Positions 32,073 through 40,652 of a DNA stretch of 64,000 nucleotides are shown here, piece after piece. Position 1 is the first letter of the stretch, and the number at the start of each line of letters is the position of its first letter. The stretch is taken from contig NZ_SDMK01000004.1 in assembly GCF_004123295.1 (NCBI RefSeq), forward strand, positions 310,001 to 374,000, given 5' to 3'. Below the pieces are notes generated by a model, which did no database searches, was not told where the DNA came from, and saw nothing but the letters and a program-made list of their open reading frames with translations. A program made the position numbers and the translations under genes. This stretch comes from Silvibacterium dinghuense (GTDB lineage Bacteria; Acidobacteriota; Terriglobia; Terriglobales; Acidobacteriaceae).

Positions 32073-34190
32073 ATGAAATTCAGCCTGGCATCGCTTCTCA
32101 GAGGGAGAGTGCTCACGTTCCTGATCTCTCTCAGCTTTCTCAACGTTCTCACTGGTGTATGTTTCGCCCAGACTCGAGCCAATGGCCCCTGCGATATCTA
32201 TGCGTCAAGCACGCCGTGCGTAGCGGCATTCAGCACCACCCGGGCGCTCTACGCGTCCTACACCGGATCGCTGTACCAGGTCACCCGCGCCTCCGATAGC
32301 ACCACCACAGACATCGGCATTCTTTCCGACGGCTATGCGAATGCCGCCACGCAGGACAGCTTCTGCTCCGGAACCACCTGCACCATCACCGAAATCTACG
32401 ATCAGTCCGCCAATCACAACAACCTCACGCTCGCTCCGCCGGGCGGAGCAGCCACCGGCGCCGGTCCGAATGGCTACGATCTCGCCGCGGTCGCAAACAT
32501 CGCGCCCGTGCAGGCCGGAGGCCACAAGGTCTACGGCGTCTACATCACCGCCGGCGAGGGCTATCGCAACGATGCGACCACGGGCATCGCCGTCAATGGC
32601 CAGCCTGAAGGCGTCTACATGGTGAGCTCGGCGATTCACCTCAACGGCGGGTGCTGCTTCGACTTCGGAAACGCCGAAGTCAACAACGATGACAACGGCG
32701 CCGGCCACATGGATGCCATCAACCTCATCTGCTCCGGCGATCCCTGCTCTCCGGTTGCCGGTCTCGACATGGAGAACGGCATCTACGGCGGTCTCGCCGT
32801 CACACCGGGAACGCCCTTCGTCACCGCGATGGGCGCGAATGACGGCCAGCAAAGCTATACGATCTATCAGGGGAATGCGCAATCCGGCTCGCTCACGACT
32901 ACCGGCTCCGTCAGTCTTCCCTCCGGCTATGCGCCCATGCACCAGGAAGGCGCCATCATCCTCGGCATCGGAGGCGATAACAGCAGCACCGCGACAGGCT
33001 ATTTCTTTGAAGGCGTAATGACCAGCGGCGCGCCATCCGCAACCACGATGAGCTCCGTACAGTCGAACATCATCTCCGCCGGTTATGCCGGCATGCTCCC
33101 CTACCACGACGGCTTCGGAAGCGGTTCAGCCACGGGATGGACCACGTATGACGGCACATGGTCGGTCTCCGGCAGCTCGTACCTCAACAGCACCGTGGAT
33201 ACGGACGGCGACAAAGCCATCACCGGAGCCACGGCATGGGATAACTACACCCTGCAGGGAGACGTTCAAATTACAGGAGGAGGCGGAAACGCGGGCCTCA
33301 ACTTCCGCGTCACCAATCCCGGCGATGGAACCGATTCGCTCGACGGCTACTATCTGGGCGTCGATCTGGACGGCAACCTGGTCTTTGGCCGCGAATACTA
33401 TGGCTGGACACTGCTGCAACAGGCAGCTATCTCAGGCGGAGTCACCAGCAACGTCTGGTATCACCTCACCGTCCAGGCCAACGGATGCACCTTTACCGTA
33501 TCCGGCCAGCCGGTAGGATCGACCACGGCCACATCCTTCACGTACACCGATACCGGCTGCACTTACACCGCAGGCGCCATTGGCGTGCGCAGTTATAACT
33601 CCTCGGCCGCGTGGCGCGATATCTCCGTCGCCGCCGGAGTCACTTCCTCCACGCCGTACTATGCCCCCTTCGCAGCCGGCACAGGGCCATCCGGATGGAC
33701 GACCTACGCCGGAACCTGGTCGCTCTCCGGCGATGATTACATCAACTCCGCCACCGACACCGACGGCGATAAGTCGATCGGCGGCCCCACCTTCGGCAAC
33801 TTCACGCTCTCCGGCGATGTGGACATCACCACCACCGGAGGCAACGCCGGCTTCCTCCTCCGCTCCTCCGACCCGGCGGTGGGCACCGACTCGGTCGACG
33901 CGTATTACTTAGGCGTCGATACAGGCGGCTTCATCGTCATCGGCAAGGAAAACTACGGATGGACAGAGCTCGCATCTGCGCCGCTCAGCGCTGCGCCGGC
34001 CAATACCTGGTACCACCTCACGGCCCAGGTCATCGGCTGCCAGATCCGGCTCACCGCGCAGGCCGCCAACTCCTCCACACCGAGCAACGACGTCACGGTG
34101 AACGATTGCAGCTTCTCCACGGGCCAGGCTGGAGTGCGATCGTACGATACGTCGGCGCAATGGAGGTATCTCAGCGTCGTACCGAACTAA
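32073..34190 (+). CDS. Secreted GH54 alpha-L-arabinofuranosidase with two lectin-like domains
   Basis: The 705-residue protein has a signal sequence (about 1-32), a GH54 catalytic beta sandwich (37-340) and two repeats of a LamG-like domain (344-520 and 528-705). The catalytic part matches fungal AbfB closely (NGPCDIYASSTPCVAAFSTT; GGCCFDFGNAE). The nucleophile is probably E234 in LDMENGIYGG and the acid/base D302 in GIGGDNSSTATG. GH54 enzymes release arabinofuranose from arabinan and arabinoxylan; fungal ones end in a CBM42, which is replaced here. The two repeats share GYYLGVDLDGNLVFGR, YGWT, WYHLT and AWRDISV with the neighbouring kinase ectodomain. ATG 32073 follows aaggagaaagagac. The protein is presumably extracellular. 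Confidence 0.93.
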   Translation: MKFSLASLLRGRVLTFLISLSFLNVLTGVCFAQTRANGPCDIYASSTPCVAAFSTTRALYASYTGSLYQVTRASDSTTTDIGILSDGYANAATQDSFCSGTTCTITEIYDQSANHNNLTLAPPGGAATGAGPNGYDLAAVANIAPVQAGGHKVYGVYITAGEGYRNDATTGIAVNGQPEGVYMVSSAIHLNGGCCFDFGNAEVNNDDNGAGHMDAINLICSGDPCSPVAGLDMENGIYGGLAVTPGTPFVTAMGANDGQQSYTIYQGNAQSGSLTTTGSVSLPSGYAPMHQEGAIILGIGGDNSSTATGYFFEGVMTSGAPSATTMSSVQSNIISAGYAGMLPYHDGFGSGSATGWTTYDGTWSVSGSSYLNSTVDTDGDKAITGATAWDNYTLQGDVQITGGGGNAGLNFRVTNPGDGTDSLDGYYLGVDLDGNLVFGREYYGWTLLQQAAISGGVTSNVWYHLTVQANGCTFTVSGQPVGSTTATSFTYTDTGCTYTAGAIGVRSYNSSAAWRDISVAAGVTSSTPYYAPFAAGTGPSGWTTYAGTWSLSGDDYINSATDTDGDKSIGGPTFGNFTLSGDVDITTTGGNAGFLLRSSDPAVGTDSVDAYYLGVDTGGFIVIGKENYGWTELASAPLSAAPANTWYHLTAQVIGCQIRLTAQAANSSTPSNDVTVNDCSFSTGQAGVRSYDTSAQWRYLSVVPN

Positions 34191-34533
34191 GCTGTGTCCG
34201 TTGCCCGGGTGCCCCACCCATGACAGTTTTTCGTCATGGGTGGGGCACCGAAAAATCTCAACGTCAGGCCCTGGCCGAAGAAAGAAGGGTGCCCCACATC
34301 TCGTGCTGTTCGAGATGTGGGTCCGCAGGATGAAAGCACACCAGGGTTCGTACCACCAAGGTTCGTACCGTCCCATCCAAGCCGAGCTTGGATGGGGCAC
34401 CCGCATCCGATCCACCGCACAGATTCCGGAGTGCGACCAACGGGAGCGGAGGCGCGAAGCGCAAAAGGCCTGGACGGCCAGTCCCTTCGGTCGGGATGAC
34501 AATCTCCATGCTTGTGCGATAAGGGGGATACAC
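34191..34533. repeat. Composite repeat E-C-B-A plus D end
   Basis: An E hairpin is at 34207-34250, a spacer (aaaaatctcaacgtcaggcc), a C hairpin at 34287-34322, a second spacer (cgcaggatgaaagcac, ggttcgtacc), a B hairpin at 34371-34402, a third spacer (cgcacagattccgga) and a reverse A unit at 34434-34488. A D end-piece (cttcggtcgggatgac to gataagggggatacacc) closes the block at about 34533. This is the clearest full copy of the composite, in inverted orientation. Confidence 0.85.
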
Positions 34534-34752
34534 CTAGGGCGTATCCCCCTATATCCAGGCAGGAAATAAGCGCCTTATCTTGCGGATTGTCATTCCGACC
34601 GGAGTGAGCCGTAAGGCGAACGCAGTGGAGGAACCTGCAGTTTTCTCCGGCACAGGCAGAACTGCAGGTTTCTCCACTCCGCAGGACCAAAAACCGTCCT
34701 GCTCCGGTCGAAATGACAATTTGTGGAATGGCGATAAGGGGGATACACCTAG
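34534..34752. repeat. D element, full length (219 bp)
   Basis: The element runs from ctagggcgtatccccctat to gataagggggatacacctag, each end carrying ctag. Inner mirrored parts are gtcattccgaccggagtg with gaggaacctgcagtttt, against aactgcaggtttctcc with gctccggtcgaaatgac. The TAG stop of the XRE gene (minus strand, 34749-34751) is part of the right end. Confidence 0.85.
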
Positions 34753-35525
34753 AGCAGAATCACCAGCTTCATCCCCGGCGCCATCGCGAGGCTCAGCGTC
34801 AGCTGGCGCAGCGAGAGACGTCCCTGCTTCGGATGATGAAAGTTGCGCTCACCACCCTCGCGCTCCAGAACATTCTGCGTGCTCCAGAAGAGGTCGAACT
34901 CCTTGCTCCTGCTGCGCAGCTCCTCGACCTCTCGCTTGATCTCCGGAGTATCCAGCACCGCCCGGCACTCTCCGCGAAACTCCGCCACCAGCCGCTGCGC
35001 CCGCGACGGCCAATCGACGATAAAGCTGCGCGCCTGCGGGTTGAGAAACGCATACCGCAGGAGATTGCGATCCGCCTTCGGCTTGCCCAGCCACTCGGCA
35101 AAGAGCTGCGCCGCCTGCGGATTCCACGCAACCGCATTCCACTCCTGGTCGAGCACGTAGGCCGGCGTCCGGATCTTCGCCACCGCCTCCTTCAGGATGG
35201 CGTCCAGCTGCGGATCGCAGGAGACGCGAGGCCGCTCCGGATCGCGCATCCCGGCCAACTCGAACAGGTAGCTGCGCTCGGCTCGCGACAGGCGCAGCGC
35301 CGCCGCAATCCGCTCCAGCGTCTCCGCCGACACGGCTTCCGTCCGCCCCTGCTCGATCCACGTCAGCCAGGTCGGGCTGATGCCGCACAACGCGGCCAGC
35401 TCCTCTCGCCGCAGACCCTTTGCGCGCCTGCGGAAACCGGGCGCGAGCCCCACCTGTTCGGGGCTCAGGCGATCTCGCCGCGTTCGAATAAACGCGCCCA
35501 GCGACGATGTGGTTTTAGCCTTCAT
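34749..35525 (-). CDS. XRE-type regulator with MmyB-like ligand domain
   Basis: The 258-residue protein has a helix-turn-helix (GLRREELAALCGISPTWLTWIEQGR) and a C-terminal MmyB/MLTR-like domain (TPAYVLDQEWNAVAWNPQAAQLF, and LFWSTQNVLERE near the end). Members of this family bind fatty-acid-like or other small ligands and repress a divergent gene. The divergent neighbour here is a methyltransferase 108 bases away, with a pair of direct repeats between them. The stop codon coincides with a D element end. Confidence 0.85.
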   Translation of the reverse strand: MKAKTTSSLGAFIRTRRDRLSPEQVGLAPGFRRRAKGLRREELAALCGISPTWLTWIEQGRTEAVSAETLERIAAALRLSRAERSYLFELAGMRDPERPRVSCDPQLDAILKEAVAKIRTPAYVLDQEWNAVAWNPQAAQLFAEWLGKPKADRNLLRYAFLNPQARSFIVDWPSRAQRLVAEFRGECRAVLDTPEIKREVEELRSRSKEFDLFWSTQNVLEREGGERNFHHPKQGRLSLRQLTLSLAMAPGMKLVILL

Positions 35526-35546
35526 GACGGTTCAGGCAGGTAGTTT

Positions 35547-35578
35547 TTATACCAGTATAACGAGATATCTTGTACCAG
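35547..35578. promoter_or_regulatory. Direct repeats, candidate operator of the XRE regulator
   Basis: Two copies of TTrTACCAG (ttataccag at 35547-35555 and ttgtaccag at 35570-35578) are spaced 23 bases start to start, about two helical turns. They sit between the divergent regulator and methyltransferase genes. Confidence 0.45.
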
Positions 35579-35632
35579 GATTTCTCCGCTCCTAAAGTCA
35601 TGGCAGCGAGTCATCGCAGGAGGAAGTACCCC

Positions 35633-36391
35633 ATGCCCAGCCACTCTGAAAAGACCGACGATCAATTCGGCAGGACCGCAAACGCTTATCTCTCCAGCAC
35701 CGTGCACAGCCAGGGCCCGGACCTCATCGCCATCGCGGAGAAGTTCACCGGCGCGGCCAAAGCGTCGGTTCTCGACCTGGGCTGCGGAGCAGGCCACGTC
35801 AGCTTCACCATCGCGCCCCATGCGGCATCCGTCGTCGCCTGCGATCTCTCCGCGCGCATGCTTCAGGTGGTTCGCGAAGAAGCCGAGAGACGCGGCCTCG
35901 AAAACATCACCACACGGCCCGGCAAAGCCGAGCAGCTGCCCTTCGCCGACGCGAGCTTCGACTGGGTCTGCACCCGCTACAGCGCGCATCACTGGCAGGA
36001 CGTAAGCCAGGCCATTGGGGAAGTCCGCCGCGTTCTCAAGCCGGGCGGCGGCTTCCTCGTCGTCGACACCTGCGCCCCCGCCAATCCGCTGCTCGACACG
36101 CACATGCAAACCCTGGAGCTGCTCCGCGACGGTTCGCACATCCGCAACTACACCCTCGCCGAGTGGCGCGGCATGCTGGAGGCACAGGGCTTTCAGATCC
36201 GTGCGCACCAATCCTGGAAGATCGACCTGGCCTTCCAGTCCTGGGTAGAGCGGATGCAGACGCCCGCACTCCATGTCGAAGCCCTGCGCTCACTACTGAA
36301 GAATGCCCCGCAGGAGGTACGCGACTATTTCCACGTCGCCGAAGACGGCTCCTTCCAGTCGGACTCACTGCTCATCGAAGCCAGGCGCTAG
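35633..36391 (+). CDS. Class I SAM-dependent methyltransferase, UbiE-like
   Basis: The 252-residue protein has the SAM-binding glycine motif VLDLGCGAGHVSFTIA, the acidic end of strand 2 (VVACDLSARMLQVV), motif with LPFADASFDWVCTRYSAHHW and AIGEVRRVLKPGGGFLVVD. The layout is that of UbiE/YcgJ small-molecule methyltransferases. The substrate is unknown. ATG 35633 follows gcaggagg at a good distance. It is divergent from an MmyB-like regulator that probably controls it. A strong hairpin follows the stop. Confidence 0.88.
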   Translation: MPSHSEKTDDQFGRTANAYLSSTVHSQGPDLIAIAEKFTGAAKASVLDLGCGAGHVSFTIAPHAASVVACDLSARMLQVVREEAERRGLENITTRPGKAEQLPFADASFDWVCTRYSAHHWQDVSQAIGEVRRVLKPGGGFLVVDTCAPANPLLDTHMQTLELLRDGSHIRNYTLAEWRGMLEAQGFQIRAHQSWKIDLAFQSWVERMQTPALHVEALRSLLKNAPQEVRDYFHVAEDGSFQSDSLLIEARR

Positions 36392-36662
36392 GAAAAGACC
36401 TGTCATCCCTCCACTGCGCTACGCTTCGGTCGGGATGACAGGTCTTTGGGGATCATTCGTCCCCACCCGGCGCTGCGCCGGAGCGCGACCAAAGGGAGCG
36501 GGAGCCGAAGGCGATCCGCCCTGCGCGAAGCAGTCTTTCTCTTTTAACAGCGGACCCTTATACCTGTAGCTGGAGAAAAATCTCTCCGCAGATTTCCAAA
36601 TGGCGCATACGGAAGAGCACCCCACGCGAGAGCTTCCGCGATACAGCCAGATCAAGGGACCG
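36392..36662. repeat. Hairpin, A unit and GH92 upstream DNA
   Basis: A short D-derived hairpin is at 36394-36447, then a reverse A unit at about 36471-36525. The remaining 130 bases are the upstream DNA of the GH92 gene. Confidence 0.65.
36394..36447 (+). terminator. D-derived terminator-like hairpin
   Basis: The arms aaaagacctgtcatccc and gggatgacaggtcttt pair over about 16 bp. The loop (tccactgcgctacgcttcggtc) is the inner part of the D repeat. It starts 3 bases after the methyltransferase stop and could end its transcript, although the T run is short. Confidence 0.6.
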
Positions 36663-38990
36663 ATGATGCCACGCCTTTTCCTGCGCAAGCCGCAGCTTTT
36701 ATCCGCCGTATTCCTGCTGGCGGCCTCTTTTGCATGCACAAACGCCTGGCCGCAGAAGACCGCGTCCCCCACCCGCGACCTGACCGCCAATGTGGACCCC
36801 TTCATCGGTGTCGACTGGGGCGGCAACACCTTCGTCGGCGCGGCCATTCCTTATGGCATGGTCAAGGTGGGCCCGGACATGGAGAGCTTCGACGGACGCC
36901 GCTCCGGCTTCGGCTACGCCAGCAGCGGCTATCTTCTCGGCTTCTCACATCTGCATCTCAGCGGCGCGCAGGGCAAGTACGGCAACATCCTCGTGACACC
37001 GACGACCGGCCCGCTCGAGATCACCGACATCAAGACGCCGCGCTCGAGCGAGGTGGCGAAGGTGGGCTATTACGCTGTCGAGCTGGCGCGCTACCACGTG
37101 AAGGCAGAGATCACCAGCAGCCGCCGCGTCGGCTTCCATCGCTATACCTTCCCTGCGTCGCAGCAGTCGCACATCGTTCTCAACGTGGCCTCGGCGCTGA
37201 ACCTCGGCACCGGCTGGGAGGCGCAGCGCTTTCTCGGCGCCGAGGTCCATGTCGTCTCCGATCGCGAGGTGCAGGGCGTCGCGCGCTTTACCGGCGGCTG
37301 GAATCGCGGCGGTGAGTACAAGGTCTATTACTCCATGGTGCTGGACACGCCGGCCCGCGACGTGCAGACCTGGAGCGGCGCCACGCTCTCCGATGCGAAG
37401 GATGCAACCGCAGGCGCGAACACTCCCATCGGAGCCTCTTTTAACTTCATCACGCATGCTCACCAGGTGATCCAGGCCAAGGTCGGCATCTCCTTTCTCA
37501 GCGCGGAGCAGGCAAGACAGAATGTGCAGCAGGAGATCCCCGCGTGGAACTTCGACGCCGTGCACGCCGCAGCCACGGCGCTCTGGAACAAGGAGCTCGC
37601 CAAGCTGAGCCTGAGCGGGGAGACCGCATCGCAGCGGCGCCAGCTCTACACCGCGATGTATCACATCATGCTGATGCCGACCGACCGCACCGGCGAGAAC
37701 CCGGACTGGCAATCCTCGGAGCCCTATTACGACGACTACTACTGCATCTGGGACACCTTCCGCACCTCGAGCCCGCTGCTCACGCTGATCTCGCCCGACC
37801 GGCAGCGCGACATGATCCGCTCGCTGATCGATATCTATCGCCACACCGGTTACATGCCCGACGCGCGCAGCGGCAATGACAACGGGCGCACGCAGGGCGG
37901 CTCGAACTCCGATGTCGTCATTGCCGATGCCTTCGTGAAAGGCCTGAAGGGCATCGACTATAAGACCGCCTTCGCCGCCATGGTGCATAACGCCGAAGTG
38001 CCGCCGGCCGATGCGCAGAAGGAAGGCCGCGGCGGCCTGAAGGACTACAACGAGAAGGGCTACGTCACCCTCGCCGACGAGCGCTCCGGCTCACGCACCG
38101 TGGAGTACAGCTATGACGACTTCGCCCTCGCCGAGGTAGCCTGCGGCCTCGGCCACACGCGCGAAGCAGCGCTCTACGCCGGGCGCACGCATAACTTCGA
38201 GCACCTGTGGGACAAGGACATGACCGTCGAAGGCTTTCACGGCTTCCTGCGCCCGCGCAATCCCGATGGCAGCTGGGCCGCGCCCTACCTGGTCGTGCGC
38301 GGCACCTGGCCCGACTTCTTCTACGAGGGCGATATCTGGACGTACTCCATCTATGCGCCGCAGGATATGCGCCGTCTCATCGCAATGGCCGGAGGCGATG
38401 CGGCCTTTGTCCAGCGCCTCGACTGGACCTTCCTGCGCGGCCACTTCGACGTCACGAACGAACCTGGATTTCTGCTGCCCGTGCTCTACAACTATGCGCT
38501 CCGCCCCGATCACAGCGCGGAAGTCGTGCACATGCTGCTGGAGAAGGCCTTCACCGACACGCGTGCCGGCATCCCCGGCAACGACGATTCCGGCGCCATG
38601 TCGAGCTGGCTCATCTTCTCCACGCTCGGCATCTTTCCCATCGCCGGGCAGGATGTCTATCTCATCAGCACGCCAAGCATTCCCGACGCGACGCTCTCGC
38701 TCGGCAACGGCAAGAAGCTGCGCATCATCGCCAGGAACCTTGATCCGCAGGGCCTGAACCGCTTCGTGCAGTCCGCCACGCTGAACGGAGTGGACCTGCC
38801 GAATGCCTGGTTCCGCCACGCGCAGATTCAGGACGGCGCCACGCTCGTGCTCACGCTGGGCTCGGCACCATCGCCGACATGGGGCAGATCGGTACCGCCG
38901 CCTTCCATGAGCGATCACGGGAGCGATCGAGGGAGTGATCCGGGCTTCCAGCTCTGCCCCACAACCACCTCCGCGGAACCAGAGCGCTGA
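36663..38990 (+). CDS. Secreted GH92 alpha-mannosidase
   Basis: The 775-residue protein has a signal sequence (PQLLSAVFLLAASFACTNAW), an N-terminal beta sandwich and an (alpha/alpha)6 barrel of family GH92. Family motifs include NVDPFIGVDWGGNTFVGAAI, YGMVKVGPDME, YCIWDTFRTSSPLLTLI, GFLRPRNPDGSW and GNDDSGAMSSWLIFSTLG. These calcium-dependent enzymes remove alpha-mannose (mostly 1,2 linked) from fungal or other glycans. After the usual end of the domain (LVLTLGSAPSPTWGR) there are about 30 low-complexity residues with repeated DHGSDRGSDPG. The start is at ATG 36663 or 36666. It is monocistronic; the stop is followed by an A fragment and a composite repeat. Confidence 0.92.
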   Translation: MMPRLFLRKPQLLSAVFLLAASFACTNAWPQKTASPTRDLTANVDPFIGVDWGGNTFVGAAIPYGMVKVGPDMESFDGRRSGFGYASSGYLLGFSHLHLSGAQGKYGNILVTPTTGPLEITDIKTPRSSEVAKVGYYAVELARYHVKAEITSSRRVGFHRYTFPASQQSHIVLNVASALNLGTGWEAQRFLGAEVHVVSDREVQGVARFTGGWNRGGEYKVYYSMVLDTPARDVQTWSGATLSDAKDATAGANTPIGASFNFITHAHQVIQAKVGISFLSAEQARQNVQQEIPAWNFDAVHAAATALWNKELAKLSLSGETASQRRQLYTAMYHIMLMPTDRTGENPDWQSSEPYYDDYYCIWDTFRTSSPLLTLISPDRQRDMIRSLIDIYRHTGYMPDARSGNDNGRTQGGSNSDVVIADAFVKGLKGIDYKTAFAAMVHNAEVPPADAQKEGRGGLKDYNEKGYVTLADERSGSRTVEYSYDDFALAEVACGLGHTREAALYAGRTHNFEHLWDKDMTVEGFHGFLRPRNPDGSWAAPYLVVRGTWPDFFYEGDIWTYSIYAPQDMRRLIAMAGGDAAFVQRLDWTFLRGHFDVTNEPGFLLPVLYNYALRPDHSAEVVHMLLEKAFTDTRAGIPGNDDSGAMSSWLIFSTLGIFPIAGQDVYLISTPSIPDATLSLGNGKKLRIIARNLDPQGLNRFVQSATLNGVDLPNAWFRHAQIQDGATLVLTLGSAPSPTWGRSVPPPSMSDHGSDRGSDPGFQLCPTTTSAEPER

Positions 38991-39328
38991 TGCCGCCGAA
39001 GGGACTGGCCGGGACGGCCGCTCCGGCCGGATGCCCCACCCATGACGGTTTTTCGTCATGGGTGGGTCTTCGAAGATTCTCAACGTCAGGCCCCACATTT
39101 CGTGCAGTTCGAGATGTGGGCTCGCAGGATGAAAGCACCATCAGGGTTCGTACCCTCCCACCCAAGCGGAGCTTGGATGGGGCACCCGCATCCTCACTTA
39201 TTTAAAAACGCAGGTCCCTCCACTGCGCTACGCTTCGGTCGGGATGACAGGTTAGAAGTGTGCTTCGCTCAGAATGGCAGGGCTTTGGCAAGGCTTTCCT
39301 CTTCCATGCGCCTGTCTGTGGATACGCC
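38991..39328. repeat. Composite repeat A-E-C-B followed by D
   Basis: An A fragment is at 38997-39025, an E hairpin at about 39028-39066, a C hairpin at about 39092-39120, a spacer (tcgcaggatgaaagcac) and a B hairpin at about 39150-39187. A shortened D element covers 39206-39331 (gcaggtccctccactgcg to ctgtggatacgcctta). It supplies the TAA stop of the synthase gene. Confidence 0.8.
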
Positions 39329-40384
39329 TTAGCGGCCGGAGCGGATCTGTTCCTCGGTATCGCGAATCAGCCCTTCGATCCAGCTGCGCAGCATCCGGTT
39401 GGAGGGTATGCGCGGCAGCGAGCCTGCGATGATCCGGTAGACGTCGTTGCGGCGGATCTTCGCGGGGTGTTGCGGATCGAGCCAGCACTCGCTGGCGACC
39501 AGAAGCCGGAAGGTCTCGAGGCCGATGACGATGGGCCACACACAGGCCAGCCGGAGACGCACAGCCGTTCGCGGCAATGCCGTCGTGTACTCGAGTCCGG
39601 CGCGGAAGTGATCGAGCGCGATGCGGGTCAACTGCAGCAGCACGGGCCGCGCGCGATGCGAGTTCTCCGGACGCAGCAGGTCTTCCGGTGAAAGGCCCGC
39701 CTCGGCGAGCATGGTCTGCGGCAGATAGCAGCGGCTGATGCGCAGATCCTTCGGACAATCGCGCAGAATATTCGTCAACTGCAGCGCTTTGCCCAGGCGG
39801 ATGCCGCGCTCGATCATCGTGGCCTCATCCTCGCCAAGCCGGGCGGTGACGTGCGCATAGGTCATCCTCGTCCAGAACTCACCGACACAGCCCGCCACCA
39901 TGTACGTGTAGCGGTCGAGCTGGCTGTATGCCTCGAGCGCGACGACGCGGCCGGAGAATTCTTCGGGAAAGGTTCTGAGATCGAACTCCATGCCTTCGGT
40001 GAGCGTGGAGACGATGCCGCGGATGGCGACGATATCGGCATCGGAGAACTGCGCGATCATCTCCAGCGCAGGACCGAGCGATTCGAGCAGGGTGCGTTCG
40101 TCGGAGTCCTTCTGCTGCGTTGCAATCTCGTCCACGATTTCGCGCAGCGATGCCGCATCCGGCTCGCCATTGACCTGCCGGCGCAGTGACAGGAGCAGCT
40201 CGAGGCGCTTGCCCGGCGCGATCAGCGCAGTATCGGCGATGGTATCGGCCGCGCGGGCCAGCAGATACGCCAGGCCGACCGGATCGCGCATGCCTGCGGG
40301 CAGGATGCTGAGCGTCAGGTAGAAGGAACGGGAAACGCCCTTTAACAGAGGGCCCAGGAGCTGCCTGCGGTCGGTCGTGGCCAT
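39329..40384 (-). CDS. Squalene/phytoene synthase family protein
   Basis: The 351-residue protein is a head-to-head prenyl synthase. The first aspartate motif is in LLARAADTIADTALI, and the second in GKALQLTNILRDCPKDLRISRCYLP. VSRSFYLTLSILP near the start and YTYMVAGCVGEFW are typical of bacterial squalene synthase-like enzymes. It joins two farnesyl or geranylgeranyl diphosphates, giving squalene for hopanoids or phytoene for carotenoids. The longer C-terminus and TYMVAG favour squalene. A 42-residue protein gene precedes it by 6 bases on the same strand. The stop TAA is the first triplet of a D element end. Confidence 0.88.
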   Translation of the reverse strand: MATTDRRQLLGPLLKGVSRSFYLTLSILPAGMRDPVGLAYLLARAADTIADTALIAPGKRLELLLSLRRQVNGEPDAASLREIVDEIATQQKDSDERTLLESLGPALEMIAQFSDADIVAIRGIVSTLTEGMEFDLRTFPEEFSGRVVALEAYSQLDRYTYMVAGCVGEFWTRMTYAHVTARLGEDEATMIERGIRLGKALQLTNILRDCPKDLRISRCYLPQTMLAEAGLSPEDLLRPENSHRARPVLLQLTRIALDHFRAGLEYTTALPRTAVRLRLACVWPIVIGLETFRLLVASECWLDPQHPAKIRRNDVYRIIAGSLPRIPSNRMLRSWIEGLIRDTEEQIRSGR

Positions 40385-40390
40385 GGACTC

Positions 40391-40519
40391 TTAGGACTCG
40401 CGGCGCTCGGGCTGCCACTGATCTTCGGAATGGCGGTTGACCCAGTCGCTGCGGTCTTCGCGCTCACGCTGCTCGCGCTCGCGTTCTTTCTGTTCGCGTT
40501 CTTCGCGTCCGTCGCTCAT
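40391..40519 (-). CDS. Tiny charged protein upstream of the synthase
   Basis: This 42-residue frame begins MSDGREEREQKEREREQRE and ends with DQWQPERRES. It is almost all Arg, Glu and Gln, then a short aromatic tail (DWVNRHSEDQWQ). The TAA stop lies 6 bases before the synthase ATG, so the two would be translated from one message. It could be a leader that controls the synthase or a small helical protein. The ribosome site is weak (tagagac), so it may not be real. I do not recognise the family. Confidence 0.5.
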   Translation of the reverse strand: MSDGREEREQKEREREQREREDRSDWVNRHSEDQWQPERRES

Positions 40520-40652
40520 GTCTCTATTTTATCTGCTTCGTGCAGGGGACTGGCCGTCCAGGCCTTCTGCCTTCGGCTCCCGCTCCCTCTGGTCGCGATT
40601 GAGATTCTGGTGAGACCCACCCATATCCTCGCTATCCCCTACACCCTACGCC
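40520..40652. repeat. A unit, half E hairpin and G tract
   Basis: An A unit is at 40538-40600. One E arm (gagacccaccca) follows at about 40612-40623. A G tract (accctatccccta repeats on this strand) covers 40637-40677 and enters the end of the permease gene, where it encodes the last residues and the stop. Confidence 0.78.
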
